The translations under genes and the position numbers were made by a program. The notes below the pieces were generated by a model that was not told where the DNA came from, did no database searches, and was given only the letters and a program-made list of their open reading frames with translations. DNA of 64,000 nucleotides from positions 702,961 through 766,960 of the forward strand of contig BCJX01000010.1 in assembly GCA_001600415.1 (NCBI GenBank). The letters are read 5' to 3'. Of the stretch, positions 21,910 through 34,078 are shown one piece after another (within the stretch, counting starts at the first letter, position 1; every line of letters starts with the position of its first letter). This stretch comes from Pascua guehoae (lineage: Eukaryota > Basidiomycota > Tremellomycetes > Trichosporonales > Trichosporonaceae).

Positions 21910-24820
21910 ATGGCTACCATGCCGACAGTCAGGCCGACAGTGAGTCTGCAGCGTACTGCGCAGCGACCGAGGCTAACATCCAGGTGCCTCAGCCTAGGTC
22001 TGTCGTCTACCTCGACCACGACATTGCCCCTACCCCTTCATCGTCCGGCTCTGCTACTCCCCCAGCACCCGCACCAACCACTACGCCCCCGGTCAACGCC
22101 GAGCCCGCCGACTACTATGGCGGCAAGCGTGTGTACCCTCGCGCGCGCACACTGAGCAATGTGAGTGTGGAGCGGGGCGTGTGGATCCAGAGGGTGTGGA
22201 AGCGGATGCCAGCACAGCAACATTCTTACTTTAGGCTGGGACGATCGACACCACCAAGCGACGCCCAATGACCATGAACGGGGAAGTGATCCAGCGCAAC
22301 CGCCGGTTGTCGCACGGTGCGTGTTACCGGTGGTGTCCCCGATAGCGAATCTGACCTTCCGCAGACGAAAAGTCGTCGACTCCACGCCGATTCCTCGTCG
22401 ATGTCGAAGAGACGCTCCGCATCGTCCTCGCCCAAGAGGACACGGACAACAAGTGTGTACATGGACGCCACCATGGTGACTGACACGCTTCTAGCTGCCA
22501 GATTTCAATCCACGACTCGGGCCCCAAGCTCATCTCCCTCGGCACGGCGAGTTCGAACGCATACCGGACTTGGGACGTGCGAGTACGTTGAAAGCCCCCG
22601 ATCTTTGCGCCGTGGCGCTAACAGGCACACAGGGAAACTACATGCTCTCCAACCTTCTCCAGGAGCTCGCGCTGGCGCGAGACTATGGCCGCCGCTTCAT
22701 TGTCATTGACGAGGCGCGCCTGGCAGAGAACCCCGTCGACCGCCTGTCACGCATGATTAAAAACTCGTTCTGGAACGCACTCACGCGCCGCATCGACGCG
22801 CAGGGTATCGAGCAGGCGTGCAACGACCCCAAGAACCGCAGCCGCCGTAACCGTGCTATCATCTATGTCCCGTACGGCGAGGACGAGATGCTCGAGCACT
22901 ACAAGCAAATGTGAGTGGCGAGAGGGTGGAGCGCCGGGACTGACGTACAGTGCCGAGGAGAAGCCCGACCTCAAGCTCCAGGTCATCCAGCTGCCAAAGC
23001 AGTGCGACGACCCGTACTATGTCAAGTCGCTCAATGAATCCCCGGGCATTCTCGCGCTGGCGATGAAAAAGGTGGACGGCAAGCTCGAGGCACTGCCGTT
23101 TGTCGTCCCAGGCGCACGCTTCAACGAAATGTACAACTGGGACAGCTACTTTATGGCGCTCAGCTTGCTCGTAGACGGACGCCTCGACCTCGCCATGTCG
23201 ATTGTTGAGCACTTCATGTTCCAGATCAAGCACTACAACAAGATTCTCAACGGTAACCGCTCCTACTACCTGTGCCGTGCGCAACCGCCGTTCTTTACCG
23301 ACCTCGCACTGCAAATCTTCAACCAGCTTGACCGCAGCAAGATGGAGGAGAACAAGGCGTGGCTGAAACGTGCAATCCGCTCGGCGATCAAAGAGTACCA
23401 CCGGTACTGGATGGTGGAGCCGGCGCTCGACCCCGTCACCGGTCTCTCGCGTTACCGCCCGCAGGGCGTGGGCATTCCGCCCGAGACCGAGGCGACTCAC
23501 TTTACGCACATCCTGCAGCCGTTTGCCGACAACCGCGGCATCTCGGTCAATGACTTTATCGAGGGCTACAATGACGGCACGCTCAAGGAGCCCGACCTCG
23601 ACGCCTACTTTCAGCACGACCGTGGTGTTCGCGAGTCGGGCCACGACACGACGTATCGCTTGGAGAAAAAGTGCGCCGACCTCGCAACGGTGGACCTCAA
23701 CTCGCTACTGTACAAGTACGAAGTTGACATTGCCTCTGCGATCGAGTGCCTCTTTGACGACTCGCTCGAGATGGAGGAGGAGTTCCCGCTCTCGCCCTGG
23801 CCCATCACCCCCGAGGCGTTTGAGCCTGGTGCACCGCGGGAAATGTCCACCGCCCGCCCCATGACGAGCGCAGAGTGGTACGAGCGCGCGCGCGTCCGCA
23901 AGGCAAAGATGGACGAGTACTGCTGGAACGAGGGCAAGGGCATGTACTTTGACTATGACACAAAGCTCCGCAAGCAGACAAACTACGAGTCGGTCACGAC
24001 CCTGTGGCCCCTGTGGGCCGGGTGTGCGTCCGAGAACCAGGCGCTCAAGCTTGTGTAAGTAGCGTTGGACAGTGAACGAGGTTGTTTTTCGCTGACACTC
24101 AGCCGCACCGCACTGCCCAAGTTTGAAGTCGCCGGCGGTCTCGTCTCGGGCACGGAAGAGTCGCGCGGACGCATCTCGCTCGACCGCCCGAACCGCCAGT
24201 GGGACTACCCCTACGGCTGGCCACCGCACCAGATTATGGCGTGGGTCGGTCTCGAGCGCTACGGCTTCCTCGACGACGCCGCCCGCCTCGCGTACCGCTG
24301 GGTGTACATGATGACGCTGTGCTTTGTCGACTTTAACGGTATCGTGCCGGAAAAGTTTGACGTCGCTGGCCTGAGCCACATGGTTGATGCCGAGTAGTGA
24401 GTACTGTGTGAACATGTGTCGAGCTGGTGGGAGTGTGGTGACCACGGTCTCTTCCGCTCCCACGGCTCTCACCGCTCTGACCGACCCCCCTCTCACCACC
24501 CCGTACCGTCGCTAACCCACAGCGGCAACCAAGGCATCGACTTTGCCTTTGTCCCCCGTGAAGGCTTCGGGTGGATGAACGCCGCGTACCAGATCGGTCT
24601 CCAGTGTCTGACGACTGGCATGCGCCGCGCCGTCGCCGCGTGCACCAGCCCCTGGGACTACTTTGGCTTGCCCAACCCCGAGCTCCCCGCGCTTCGCCGG
24701 CGCGAGGATCGCCTCAAGTCGGAGGCCGCAGCGGCCGAGCGCGGCGCTGCGCCCGAGGCCGACCGCGGGCTGTCGCTTGAGCAGAGCATTGCAAAGCTCA
24801 AGGGGCTCAGCATGGTCTAG
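21910..24820 (+). CDS. NTH1: neutral trehalase
   Basis: Nine exons (21910-21939, 21984-22160, 22235-22316, 22365-22452, 22495-22582, 22633-22910, 22951-24054, 24103-24396, 24523-24820) give 2439 nt and 812 residues. It hydrolyses trehalose to two glucoses in the cytosol during recovery from stress and germination. Seen: protein-kinase-A-type site RNRRLS in the N-terminal tail; an EF-hand-like calcium loop DTDNNCQISIHD; glycoside hydrolase family 37 signatures [14 protein letters not shown] and [12 protein letters not shown]; and the C-terminal [14 protein letters not shown]. This is the layout of fungal neutral trehalases, which are activated by PKA, calcium and 14-3-3 proteins (family knowledge). 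The start at 21910 (AACATGG) is preferred because exon 1 then splices in phase to [11 protein letters not shown]; an upstream in-frame ATG at 21784 would add 42 residues. Confidence 0.95.
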
Positions 24821-25902
24821 ACGTGCTAGGTTTCGGCGTGTACGTCTGCACTACGAGCCCGGCTGCACTCGTACGGAGCGCAGCATGACAAAGTCGAGGC
24901 CGAAGCAGGCAAAGTCGTGGCAGTCGAGCCCAGACGAACCATCCAAACATGCCTGAGCAAGCTTGCCAAGCTCTCGCACTAGCCATGCTCGGGCACCAAA
25001 AGTTGAAACACGAGCCCAAGTAAAACCTCTCGAGGTCGAGCCGAAAGCGAAACCAACCCAACACAACCAATGTCAACTTCCAACCATGGGAAGCCTGTCC
25101 AACAAAGCAAAGTCAATGGCAAGCGACGAGTAGAGTGTAAGATACAGCTTGTACAACTGGATTGAGACCGATAGATGAGACGATGCATGGTGTGCAGGCG
25201 AGAGCAGGTGTATGCGGTGGTGGACTGGACGACGGCGCACACATTGTGGGGCGGTTCTACGACTGCCTCACCTGAGCGTCAAGGGCATGCTGTGCCAAGA
25301 CTACATGGTCAACCCTGCTAGAGCTGCTCAGTCCACGAACATGGTGCTGGCAGTACCCAGTGTGGCATTTGGTGAATCTCGAGATAATTGTTGCAACTTG
25401 ACGTGCAACTGGCAACTTACACATATAGCCAACCCCACTGCTCTATATCGTGCATACTATCTGAAATCGAGGGCTCCATCCTGCTGCAAGAACGTGCATG
25501 CATCTCTGTAGCTGGCGATAATTTTGCCTAAACGCCTTCAGAATAGTGCGCTTAACACAACCAGGTTACCACTGCCGGATACTCGATCAGGAACGCCAAG
25601 ACACCAGGCAGTCGAACACGAGCGGCGGTCATTCTCGTTTGCGGCTTGGAATGGCGGCGATGGTGTCATGACCGCTCTCTTCCGCCCCCACATCTTTGTT
25701 GTCACGAGTCAAGCCTCGCACGCACATACCCACACCCACGCGTTCTACATATACTCGCCCCCCCTTCCCCCCCGGCATCCATTCTGTACATCGCTCCATC
25801 GCTCACTGCCATAACCTTAACATCTCATACCTCACAACTCTGTGGATGGGTGCATACATTACCCATCTGGCACCACACACGTTGTCTGAATCGCAACCTA
25901 CC
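24821..25902. other. intergenic, between neutral trehalase and F-box-like gene
   Basis: About 1.08 kb. Nothing coding is seen. The last 200 nt are C-rich with ACATACCCACACCCACG-type sequence, probably the promoter and leader of the next gene. Confidence 0.5.
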
Positions 25903-28818
25903 ATGCCCGACCGCTCGCTAAACACACTACTCAACCATGCGGGGCACGACGATGTTACCGTCCATGTCTTGTCGTATCTCGACTGGCGGAGCTTGTTAGC
26001 CGTGAGCGCGGTATGTGTCTAGACGTCTGTCCTTTACACTGTTCCGCCGCCCAACATGTTGATCCTCATCGTTACTCATTTTCGCCCCGCTTCTCATCGT
26101 CCCCCTTCCCCCGACGTTCCCGACGCTGTCCCCTCCCCCCGACGCCCTAACACGCAGACCAGCACGCACCTCAACGACACCATAACCATGACGGCCCGTC
26201 TCCAGCTCGTCCTGCGCCACGCCCGTGCCGGACTCCCTGGCTACAGGGTGGCGACGGCGCACAGCCTCATCGCGGTCCTTCCCCCCCGTATGTCTGCGGC
26301 CGAGGCCATCAAGCGTGCCGACCGCACACATGAGGGGTGGGCAGCCCTGCGGCCGCGAAGGGTACGGCACGTGTTCGTGCCCCACAGCTCGGTAGTTACA
26401 AAGGGTCACACTGTGTTGGCCGGCAACCTGCTTGTGGTGATGGGGACAATGGGGGAGGGTGAAGCGGTGTGGTCTGAGGCAGTTGCAGGGGAGGACGAGG
26501 TGGGGGAGACCACTCGCGTCGAGGATGGTAGTGGGCGCGGGTGACGACGAGAGCCATGCCCGCCAACCACGAGGACAGTGGTGTATGTTTCGACTTTGTG
26601 GGTACATCTGTGCCCGCGCCCGCTCACCCGCCACGGCTAAATCAATACCCTGTGGAGGTACAAGAACGCTACTCAGACAGCGTCTGTTGGACGGTACATG
26701 ACCTCGGCGACGACTATACGGATGGCCAAGCCAGGGGCGCCAAGGCGATCCCACGCACGGCGACATTTTACCCCGGCTTCAAGTTCCGCCGCATGACCGT
26801 GTGCGCAGCCGACCGGCTCGTGGTGGTCCTCACCGTCACAGAGGAGCATCGCGAAGACGGATGGTTCCTTGTGACCCGGTGCTACCTGTACCTCTTGGAA
26901 GCGCCAGATACTCGTACCACTACTTTGGACAGCCATGACGACGACGACGCCGACGACGACGACGACAAGGTTGACGGATCACGCGTGCCGACCTCACACC
27001 CCGAAGCCGCTCACCCATTCATTGAATGGAAGTACCGCCGGGACAAGGTCTGGGACGGTCCGGGCCCCATCAACTTCGCCTCCCTATGGGGCCGATTCAA
27101 CGTCCAGGCCCGACACGGCTGCCTGCTCATCTGTGACATTTGGGGTGAACACCGTGAACTGTTTGACTGGCGAACGGGCCAGCAGCTTGTCGTGAGTACC
27201 GTGCGGCCCAAAAGTACCTCCTCGTCTTGTTCAATATGCACCATGGAAGCGGCGCTACCAGAGGCAAACGCAGGCCAAGGCATCTGGTCGCTTTTCGCCG
27301 CGCCAAGGTTGCGTTGCAATGATAGCCTGTTTGGGCAGCAGGCTGTGAGACCGCTGTCCTGCAGGTCGATGTTTCTCTGTCGTTCACCTCTAGTACTGTA
27401 CTGTGCGACCTGTCATCCATGGCCAGACGGCCGTTCCCCCCCACCTTGCCCTCCCCGGAACACATGTCCTGGCGCCCCCCTTGTCACCCACATAGGTGAA
27501 GAGAGCTAACCCCGGTGCCGCAGGACCTCGCTGACACCAACGTCCTCAAACGCTTTCCAGGAGACTATTTAATCCTCTCATATGGCATCGTCGGTGCCGT
27601 CGGCGGCCTGGATCAGGATGTCGGGAACCGCGAGTGGATCCTGCACGGAGCCGTCGAACTCGTTGGACAGGGGCCCGGGACCGGCAATGTAACGGGCAGA
27701 CCCCAACCCGAGTCTCCAAACGCGCCCGCTCAAGTACTGGGCATACCGAGGAGGCTGCCCTTCACCATCGGGTCCGGCCACCATGAAGGCGCACTCACCC
27801 TGCGCCTCCCCACCGCACCGCACATAGAAGATTGTGAACCCAACGGTCGATCTCCGCTGCCCCGTCCCTCTGCTTTCTACGGCCCGTCTGATCCCGCCGA
27901 CGGCCCACCGTACCTCGGAATCGTATGTAACGGCGGGACTTCAGGGTGGATTCGTGTCCTGATCCCGGTCGATACGCTTCGGCGCAGGCTTGGCAGAGAC
28001 GCCAGACCCAACGAGCTACCACCTGTGGGTCACCTTGCGCCCGATCACACGACTGGGACGGAGACGCAGACTCGGAACGCGCGGTCGCCAGTGGAGGCCA
28101 TGTTGACCATGCCAACAACCCGGACCACGCCCCGCGACACTCTGCAGGACCGAGCACCACCGTGCCGCCCGCGTACACCGACTCGTCACTCGGCGCCGAT
28201 TGGGACTGTTCCCCCGGCCATCACACGTGCCAAGGCACCGACCTGCACATCGGCCCGCGCATGGTATGGGCCTTTCGTCCATTCGCACAGCACGGGCCTG
28301 GTTACCCCGACCTGAATTACGGCCTCTATCTCCTGACAGGTGACAGTGTCGCCCCGCGGTCGCCTGGCCCGCTCGCGTCGCGACGTCGCTCGTCAGCCTC
28401 GTCTCGCCAAGCTGACCATCACGCCAGATACCAGTCCCCATGCTCACCCCGCGTCCCAGCCCCAACACCACCCATTCCACGGTCCCCACTCATCAAACAC
28501 CCCCGCGCACATGTTGGTACACACTCGCTGGCCATCGCGACCCGTCCCATCCAACACCCAACGGGTTACATCACACTCCCCATACCAGAACCCGAGAACA
28601 CTGGGCGCCGCCGCGGACACCGCACCGGCGTCGTCGCGCACATTGCATGGCCGCGCGAGTACGGCGGGATTTTCGACGTCATGGTCGATGGCTCCCGCTT
28701 GTGTATCGCCACGGTGCGTGCGGGCCCAACGGGCGCCGGAGCCTGACTGTATCACTGGAAACTGACCCGTCAGCGTTCTCACCCTCACCGGGGCAGCATT
28801 TTCGTGCTCGATTTCTAG
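25903..28818 (+). CDS. F-box-like protein, copy A of an inverted paralogue pair
   Basis: Proposed exons: 25903-26010, 26158-26540, 26579-27191, 27524-28028, 28070-28713 and 28774-28818 (765 residues). Exon 1 carries an F-box-like helix pair, DVTVHVLSYLDWRSLLAVSA, which in other proteins docks Skp1 of SCF ubiquitin ligases. The rest (VCAADRLVVVLT, CYLYLLE, LFDWRTGQQLV, DYLILSYGIVGAV, LAIATRP, EYGGIFDVMVDG, SIFVLDF) resembles a beta-propeller-like substrate region (inference) and matches the minus-strand gene at 30199-33241 block by block. The introns after GQQLV and before the last exon are at the same places in both copies. Two joins are weak: 26541-26578 (38 nt) and 28029-28069 (donor GTCACC, 41 nt). 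If they are not introns, the gene has two frameshifts and may be decaying. Confidence 0.7.
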
Positions 28819-28991
28819 GCAGCTCCAGGTCGCATATCGGACCAGACACACACGCGCCCTCCCTCGTGCGCTCGACATTGCGCTCTCTGGCGGGCATACT
28901 ATACTGTGTCGGGCTCTGGTCCGACACTGCCGGGATGAGTTTTCATATCGTATCAACTGGTGCTGGACAGTACATCCAACACGAGTAGTAT

Positions 28992-29125
28992 GCAGACCCC
29001 GGTGGCCTCGAAAACCACGCGCGTCGACCGAGAGACCAAACGGCCCGACTGGGTAATTGCAGACCCCGGTGGCCTCGAAAACCACGCGCGTCGACCGAGA
29101 GACCAAACGGCCCGACTGGGTAATT
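28992..29125. repeat. 67-bp direct tandem duplication
   Basis: Copy 1 is 28992-29058 and copy 2 is 29059-29125. Both run from GCAGACCCCGGTGG to GACTGGGTAATT with no difference that I can see, so the duplication is recent or kept identical. Confidence 0.95.
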
Positions 29126-29259
29126 GCATCGCCTCAGCATCGTTCGCCACGGCTCTGGCGCACGCGGTATCGGCACTTGTGCCCTGGATAGTGTATAAGT
29201 TGCGAGTTCAACCTGGTGCCAGACACCTTCATCGAGCGTCAAAAAGGTACTTGATGTAC

Positions 29260-29284
29260 AGGTACGTCTAGCAAGTCGTGAGAT
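29260..29284 (+). repeat. terminal-inverted-repeat-like sequence, diverged
   Basis: AGGTACGTCTAGCAAGTCGT and the next five bases match 19 of 25 positions of the right-end repeat of the element at 39247-39452. No partner end was found. Confidence 0.35.
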
Positions 29285-29497
29285 ATTCCCCAGACCGGGG
29301 CATACCCGAAGCTAGCTTCAAATTATACAAAAATTATTGGGCATGCACATCCTTTATGCCAAGAGAGTCTGTCGTGGTAAACGCCTCAGGTAAACGCCTC
29401 ACATTTACAGGTCTCCTGGTTGTAGAAGAGAAGAAACAATAATAAACAAAACCATCACGAACAAGGCTCGCTGCAAGGCAGCTTCCGTACACCTACA

Positions 29498-29627
29498 TTC
29501 ACGTTGGCGCCGGGACATGAATAATAATATCCAGAATCCACCGTCTCGAATACACAATTACTTTCACGTTGGCGCCGGGACATGAATGCTAATATCTAAG
29601 AATCCACCGTCTCGAATACACAATTGC
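29498..29627. repeat. 65-bp tandem duplication
   Basis: Copies 29498-29562 and 29563-29627 share CACGTTGGCGCCGGGACATG and ATCCACCGTCTCGAATACAC, and differ at a few positions between these blocks. Confidence 0.9.
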
Positions 29628-29709
29628 TCACAATACCGCATCCCTTCCTCCGAGTGACTGAGCGCCTCTACAGTTACAAGTTGTCATCCGCCCCCTCATC
29701 CATATGTAC

Positions 29710-29734
29710 AGGTGCGGCCGGAAAGTATCGAGAC
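29710..29734 (+). repeat. terminal-inverted-repeat-like sequence
   Basis: AGGTGCGGCCGGAAAGTATC plus GAGAC matches 22 of 25 positions of the terminal repeat at 39428-39452 (reverse complement). It is preceded by TGTAC, as is that end. It may be a solo end of the same element family. Confidence 0.5.
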
Positions 29735-30198
29735 TACTGCCACCTTGAGCACGGGCGCACGCGACGTTGAGCATGGATACTCTCTCTACCAATCCAATGG
29801 TACCAGCAGCAAGCCGTGCACGTCTCAGGGTACGGCGGGCCCCTACGCCAGGCGCCAGCGCGGCACATTAACGACGACAGCCTCGAGACAAGGGGTGGGA
29901 GATGGCATTTCGTGTACGAGACCCTGCCTGCGCGCGCCCGAGCTCAATGTGGCACTACGGTAGTCTCGATACTTTGCCGTCACACCTGCATCTTCGCATA
30001 TCCTTTAGAAACCCACGCGCTACTCCATGCTGTGCGAGTACAGCCGTATACATGTGCATTGTGACTGCGCTCCGAATGCGCAGCTCCAACTCTCCAAAAT
30101 ACGACGCATGGGCACTAGCCACGACCTCGAGCTTTGGCAGTTGCCAACTTTCCAAGGCGGGAGGAATAATGCCCTCGGCACAAATGTCTCTGATACAT

Positions 30199-33100
30199 TT
30201 AGAACGACAATACAAACAGCGTCGACGACTGCCCATCAGCCTAGCCCTTTTTTTGCGATACACTCACCGTGACGAGATACAAGCAGTGTTCGTCGGCCAA
30301 CACGTCCTGGAACACGCCGTACTCGCGCCGCCACACAATGTGGGAGATCGCGGCTGTCCGTGCTGCCGTGCGGCGGTGGGGCTCGGCGAGGGTGGGGATG
30401 GTGGTTGTCCCCCCTGGGAGGGAGAGGGGGCGGGAGGCGATTGCGAGCGAGGTGGTTCCGAGGTGGGCTCGAGGAGGGCGGGTAGCCTGCCATGTGGGGG
30501 GTGTGGGCGATGTAGGCTCTGCTGGCTGTTGAGGTGGTGTTTTGGAAGCTTGATCACGCGCCGTGTCAATGGTCAAATCCGGGCCAAGGTTTTCTTGTCC
30601 ATCTCGAGAAGGCAGCCCGGGCACGTCTGAGGGAGTATACGGCGGCGGCGCGGTGGCTTCCAGGTCGCCGCGTGCGCGAGGCTCGGTACTCGCGCCGTAC
30701 TCGGCCACGACGACGTACACGCTGTGCTGCCCCCGATCCTCGTCGGCCCGCACCTCCTCCTTGGCGCGGTAGGCGTACACGACCCGGGGGCCGAGGAAGA
30801 GCCGCATGCTCCCGTCCACGGCTGGGAATGTGTCCCAGGCAGCACAGAGGTCGGTGTCCGTGTACGCCATGGTGTGGGGGCTGGTCGAGTCGAGGTGGGC
30901 GTGGGTGAGCTGCGGGTGGCGGGGGTATGTGTGGTACCTGTGCGCCTTGTGGTCGTTGCTGCCGGTAGGGCGGTCGTGGGCGCTTTCGGTGGTGCTGTCG
31001 TGCGTGCTATCGGTGGTGCCCAGGTTGGCGAGTCTGGTGAGTGTGGGGACAAAGTTGGTGTTAAGGGCGGGGTGGGTGGATAACCGTGCGCTACTGCCCA
31101 CGTTGGTGGTGTACTCTGCAGCCTTGGTGCCACTGCTGCCCGCATTGACCTTACGGTCGCTTCGTGCGTGGAGATCAGACACGAGTGCGATGTACTTTGG
31201 CGGCTCGGTCGGCCACGCCTCCCTGTGGCGTGCGACGTCGGCGGCGAGACGGGCGCGGAGGGTGTCGAGGCGGAGGACGACAGTGTACGCGCCGTCGGGG
31301 TGGACGAGGGCGAGGTGGCGTCCGTCGGCGGAGACGGCGGCGCGCGGGGGGATAGAGTAGTGTCTCTCCCGATCGATTATCGCGCGCGTGTCATGCGTCC
31401 GGCCTCGAATTGCATCCATGAAAACTTTGTGAAAGTGCTCTGGAGAGGCGGAGGGTACAGGCGGGGGAGGGGGGCGAATGTCGTCGGGACTCCTGGGTGT
31501 ATACCTGCCCGTAAGCACGACGGCGCCCGCATCGCGCCCCTTGTGCAGCTCCAGTCCGAGCTTGCTGCTCACGCTCGGCGCCGACGCGTGCGCCTCGAGA
31601 CTCCCGGGCTCGATCAGCGCGAGTGTCATCCCTAGCAAGCCTGGGTTCTTGCTCCTCTCGTTGTTCTCGTAGCAGACCGCGCCGACCACGCCATGCGACA
31701 GAATGAGGTATTGGTGTGGGCAGAATGTGCCGAATGACATTGGCCAGATGCTCGGGTCGCGACTTATCGACTTGTCGGTAAAGTTCTGGTGTCAGGAGAC
31801 CGGGAGGGTCACTAGGGTATGGGGGGGAATGAGGGTGTGAGGGCGATCGAACGTGTCCAGTTTGTCCAGTTCGCACTGGGTTCNNNNNNNNNNNNNNNNN
31901 NNNNNNNNNNNNNNNNNNNNNNNNNNNNNNNNNNNNNNNNNNNNNNNNNNNNNNNNNNNNNNNNNNNNNNNNNNNNNNNNNNNGGGGTGTTGGATCAATG
32001 TCACCCCCGTTGGGCCTCGGTTGCCGAGACAGCGTGCCATGTCCCCAACCTGGCCATCCCGCCAAATATTCGCCCAGCTTGGGACCACACCCGGCCCAAA
32101 ATGCCACCCCCAATCCCAAAGGACGTCTTCAACGAAGGCAAACGACAAGAAGCACGACTCCCTACGCGCAAGTACTCACAACAAGCTCCTCGCCCGTCCT
32201 CCAGTCGAACAGCGCATACCGCCACCCAACAGAGACGAGCACACACCCCCATCCAGCCTGCACCCCGACGCCCGCCCTTTGGACCTCACTCCCACCCGGC
32301 TCCCACTCGATGACGCCTACGCTCTCGGGATGCGGTGTCGGCGTGCGCTCGCCCGCCTCTTGACGCGAGACAGCGCACCGCCCCAGCCTGCCCAGCGACC
32401 GGGGTCCTTCGAGGAGGTACAGGTGGCACTTTACCACGCCGTCGGCGGTGGCGGCGGCCACGAGGCGGTCGGCCGCGCACACTGCGATGGCGGGCGTGAA
32501 CCGGGGGTCGAATGCCGCTGGGGCGTGGGCGTCGTAGGCGGTCCATAACGGGTCGTGGGCACTCGGAGCGATTGGTTCTCCGGCCGGGAAGGGCGGGAAT
32601 GTGAACCCGGTCGTGGCGTCGTGCTCGTACTCGTGCTCGTGCTCGTGCTCGATGTCATCCTGGCGTCCCGCGTCCCCAGCCGCGTCCTGACACTTGGCCG
32701 CTGTATCGGTCCCGGCGGTCCCGTCGGCGCTCAGGATGCGAGCGAGCGTCAAGGCCGCCCAGCCGCTGGCGTCTGGTTCCTCACTCGCTGGCGTATTACC
32801 CCCGCCCGTGCCCTCGTCGTTTACTGCGCTCGGTTCATCGGTACTGATATCCTCTGCACACACTCCCCCTCGTGTCCCGACACCTGTCTCGACACTTCTC
32901 CCCTCGACACATTGGGCCACACCTTTCCCCTCGACGTCTTTCCCCTTGACACCTTGCCTGACACCTTTCCCCTCGACACCTTGCCCCTCGCCACCGTTCC
33001 CCTCGCCACCCCCCTCGCTGCCCACACCACCATCCCACACGCCCTCCGCCCCAGGAACGACGAGCAAGTTGCCCACAAGCACCGGCATGCGTGCAGGGTA

Positions 33101-33241
33101 CACCCGCCGCACGCCCGTGGGGCGGAGCGTGTCCCACCCCGTGGCCGTGGTCGCGGCCGTGCGAGAGATAGGGTGTGAGCCGGGGTGCGAGGGGTCGGTA
33201 GAGTCTGGTCGGCAGAGGCGGAGGGTGCGCGTGCCTGGCAT
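30199..33241 (-). CDS. F-box-like family protein, copy B of the inverted pair
   Basis: Exons 33241-32180, 31785-30268 and 30228-30199 encode 869 residues, all joins in phase 0. Blocks shared with copy A: GWDTLRPTGVRRVY, NLLVVPG, VCAADRLVAA, CHLYLLEGP, ALFDWRTGEELV at the intron, QYLILSHGVVGAV, a LDTLRARLAADV block, AHLGTTSLAIASRP, EYGVFQDV, and the terminal TLFVLSF against SIFVLDF. Exon 1 contains imperfect GVEGKGV-type repeats and an EHEHEHEYEH run that copy A lacks. No F-box exon is evident upstream of 33241. Either it has been lost or lies in an unrecognised exon. The intron 31786-32179 contains a 100-N gap; the last intron is 39 nt. Unlike copy A, this frame is intact. Confidence 0.72.
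31884..31983. other. assembly gap, 100 N, in an intron
   Basis: Exactly 100 N, the usual placeholder for a gap of unknown size, inside the first intron of F-box-like copy B. Confidence 0.95.
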
Positions 33242-34078
33242 GGTGGGCCACGTTTGCCTTTGTTCGCTCTGTGGGCCTTGGTGTGTCTGGAGCTGGCTTG
33301 GTTTGTGTCTGGAGCTCGTTGTCGTTTATGGTGGATCGCGTTATGCGTTTCGTGGATGGGCACAGTTGCACAGTTGGGCTAGTTGGGAGGGACAAGAGGA
33401 CTGTTGAGTGGCAAGACGCTCACGTCATTGTGTGATCGACATGTCGTAACGAGATGGGCGTGCCTGGACGCGTGATGTCCGGCGATTGCTGCACCAGGTG
33501 AGCTGACAGGAACGGCCTCGTCGTAAGCATGGTAAGCTGCTAAGAAAGGTGGAGTGGGCAAGTAAAACAGCCGTAGACGAGCAAGCTGCGACTGCGCGAT
33601 CAGTGAGTGCAGAGCCGACGGCACAAACCCGTAGCCTAGTGTCGACAACTTGGCCGTGAATCAAGTACAGTAGTGTATGTCAAAAAGGAACGTGAGGGGT
33701 GTAGGGATGTCGTGGCATGCTCCTCTGAGGAGCTGCTGAGATGAGCGTTCGGCAGCGCGAGCACATCTCACCCTGCGCCACTCACGTTCCGTTTTGACAT
33801 GCACTGTAGCACATTGGATGCTGGCTGAATGTATCGAGCGTTGCATTGTCCATCCCTGATCTCTATAGGGCCGCAAGCATGTGATCGTCTACGCGTCTAC
33901 AGCTACCCACAATGTCCTTGCCATGTGGCGGCGCACCGTCCCGTCGTGCGCAACTCCCCTCATTTAGCCTCACTCGCCGCACTTCGCCTCCACGGCGGCG
34001 CCACGCAGCTGCCCAAGCCCCAGCTTCTATGCCTATTCGACACCTCCCGCGCCCCCGCCCCAACACTACCCACCGCGC
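33242..34078. other. intergenic, upstream of F-box-like copy B
   Basis: An 837-nt spacer between two minus-strand genes: the promoter of copy B and the 3' flank of the dehydrogenase. I searched both strands for an F-box-type exon and saw none. Confidence 0.5.

Larger units (their letters stand above)
28819..30198. other. spacer between convergent F-box-like paralogues
   Basis: A 1.38 kb non-coding spacer, more AT-rich in its middle than its surroundings. It contains a perfect 67-bp tandem duplication, a 65-bp near-perfect tandem duplication, and two 25-nt sequences like the terminal repeat of the MITE-like element at 39247. No gene is seen. Confidence 0.6.

Noticed and set aside
22859..23644. 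Long minus-strand open frame opposite neutral trehalase (similar ones lie opposite the kinase, D-lactate dehydrogenase and the 54414 gene)
   Set aside because: High-GC third positions open antisense frames opposite real exons; the sense strands are clearly conserved families.
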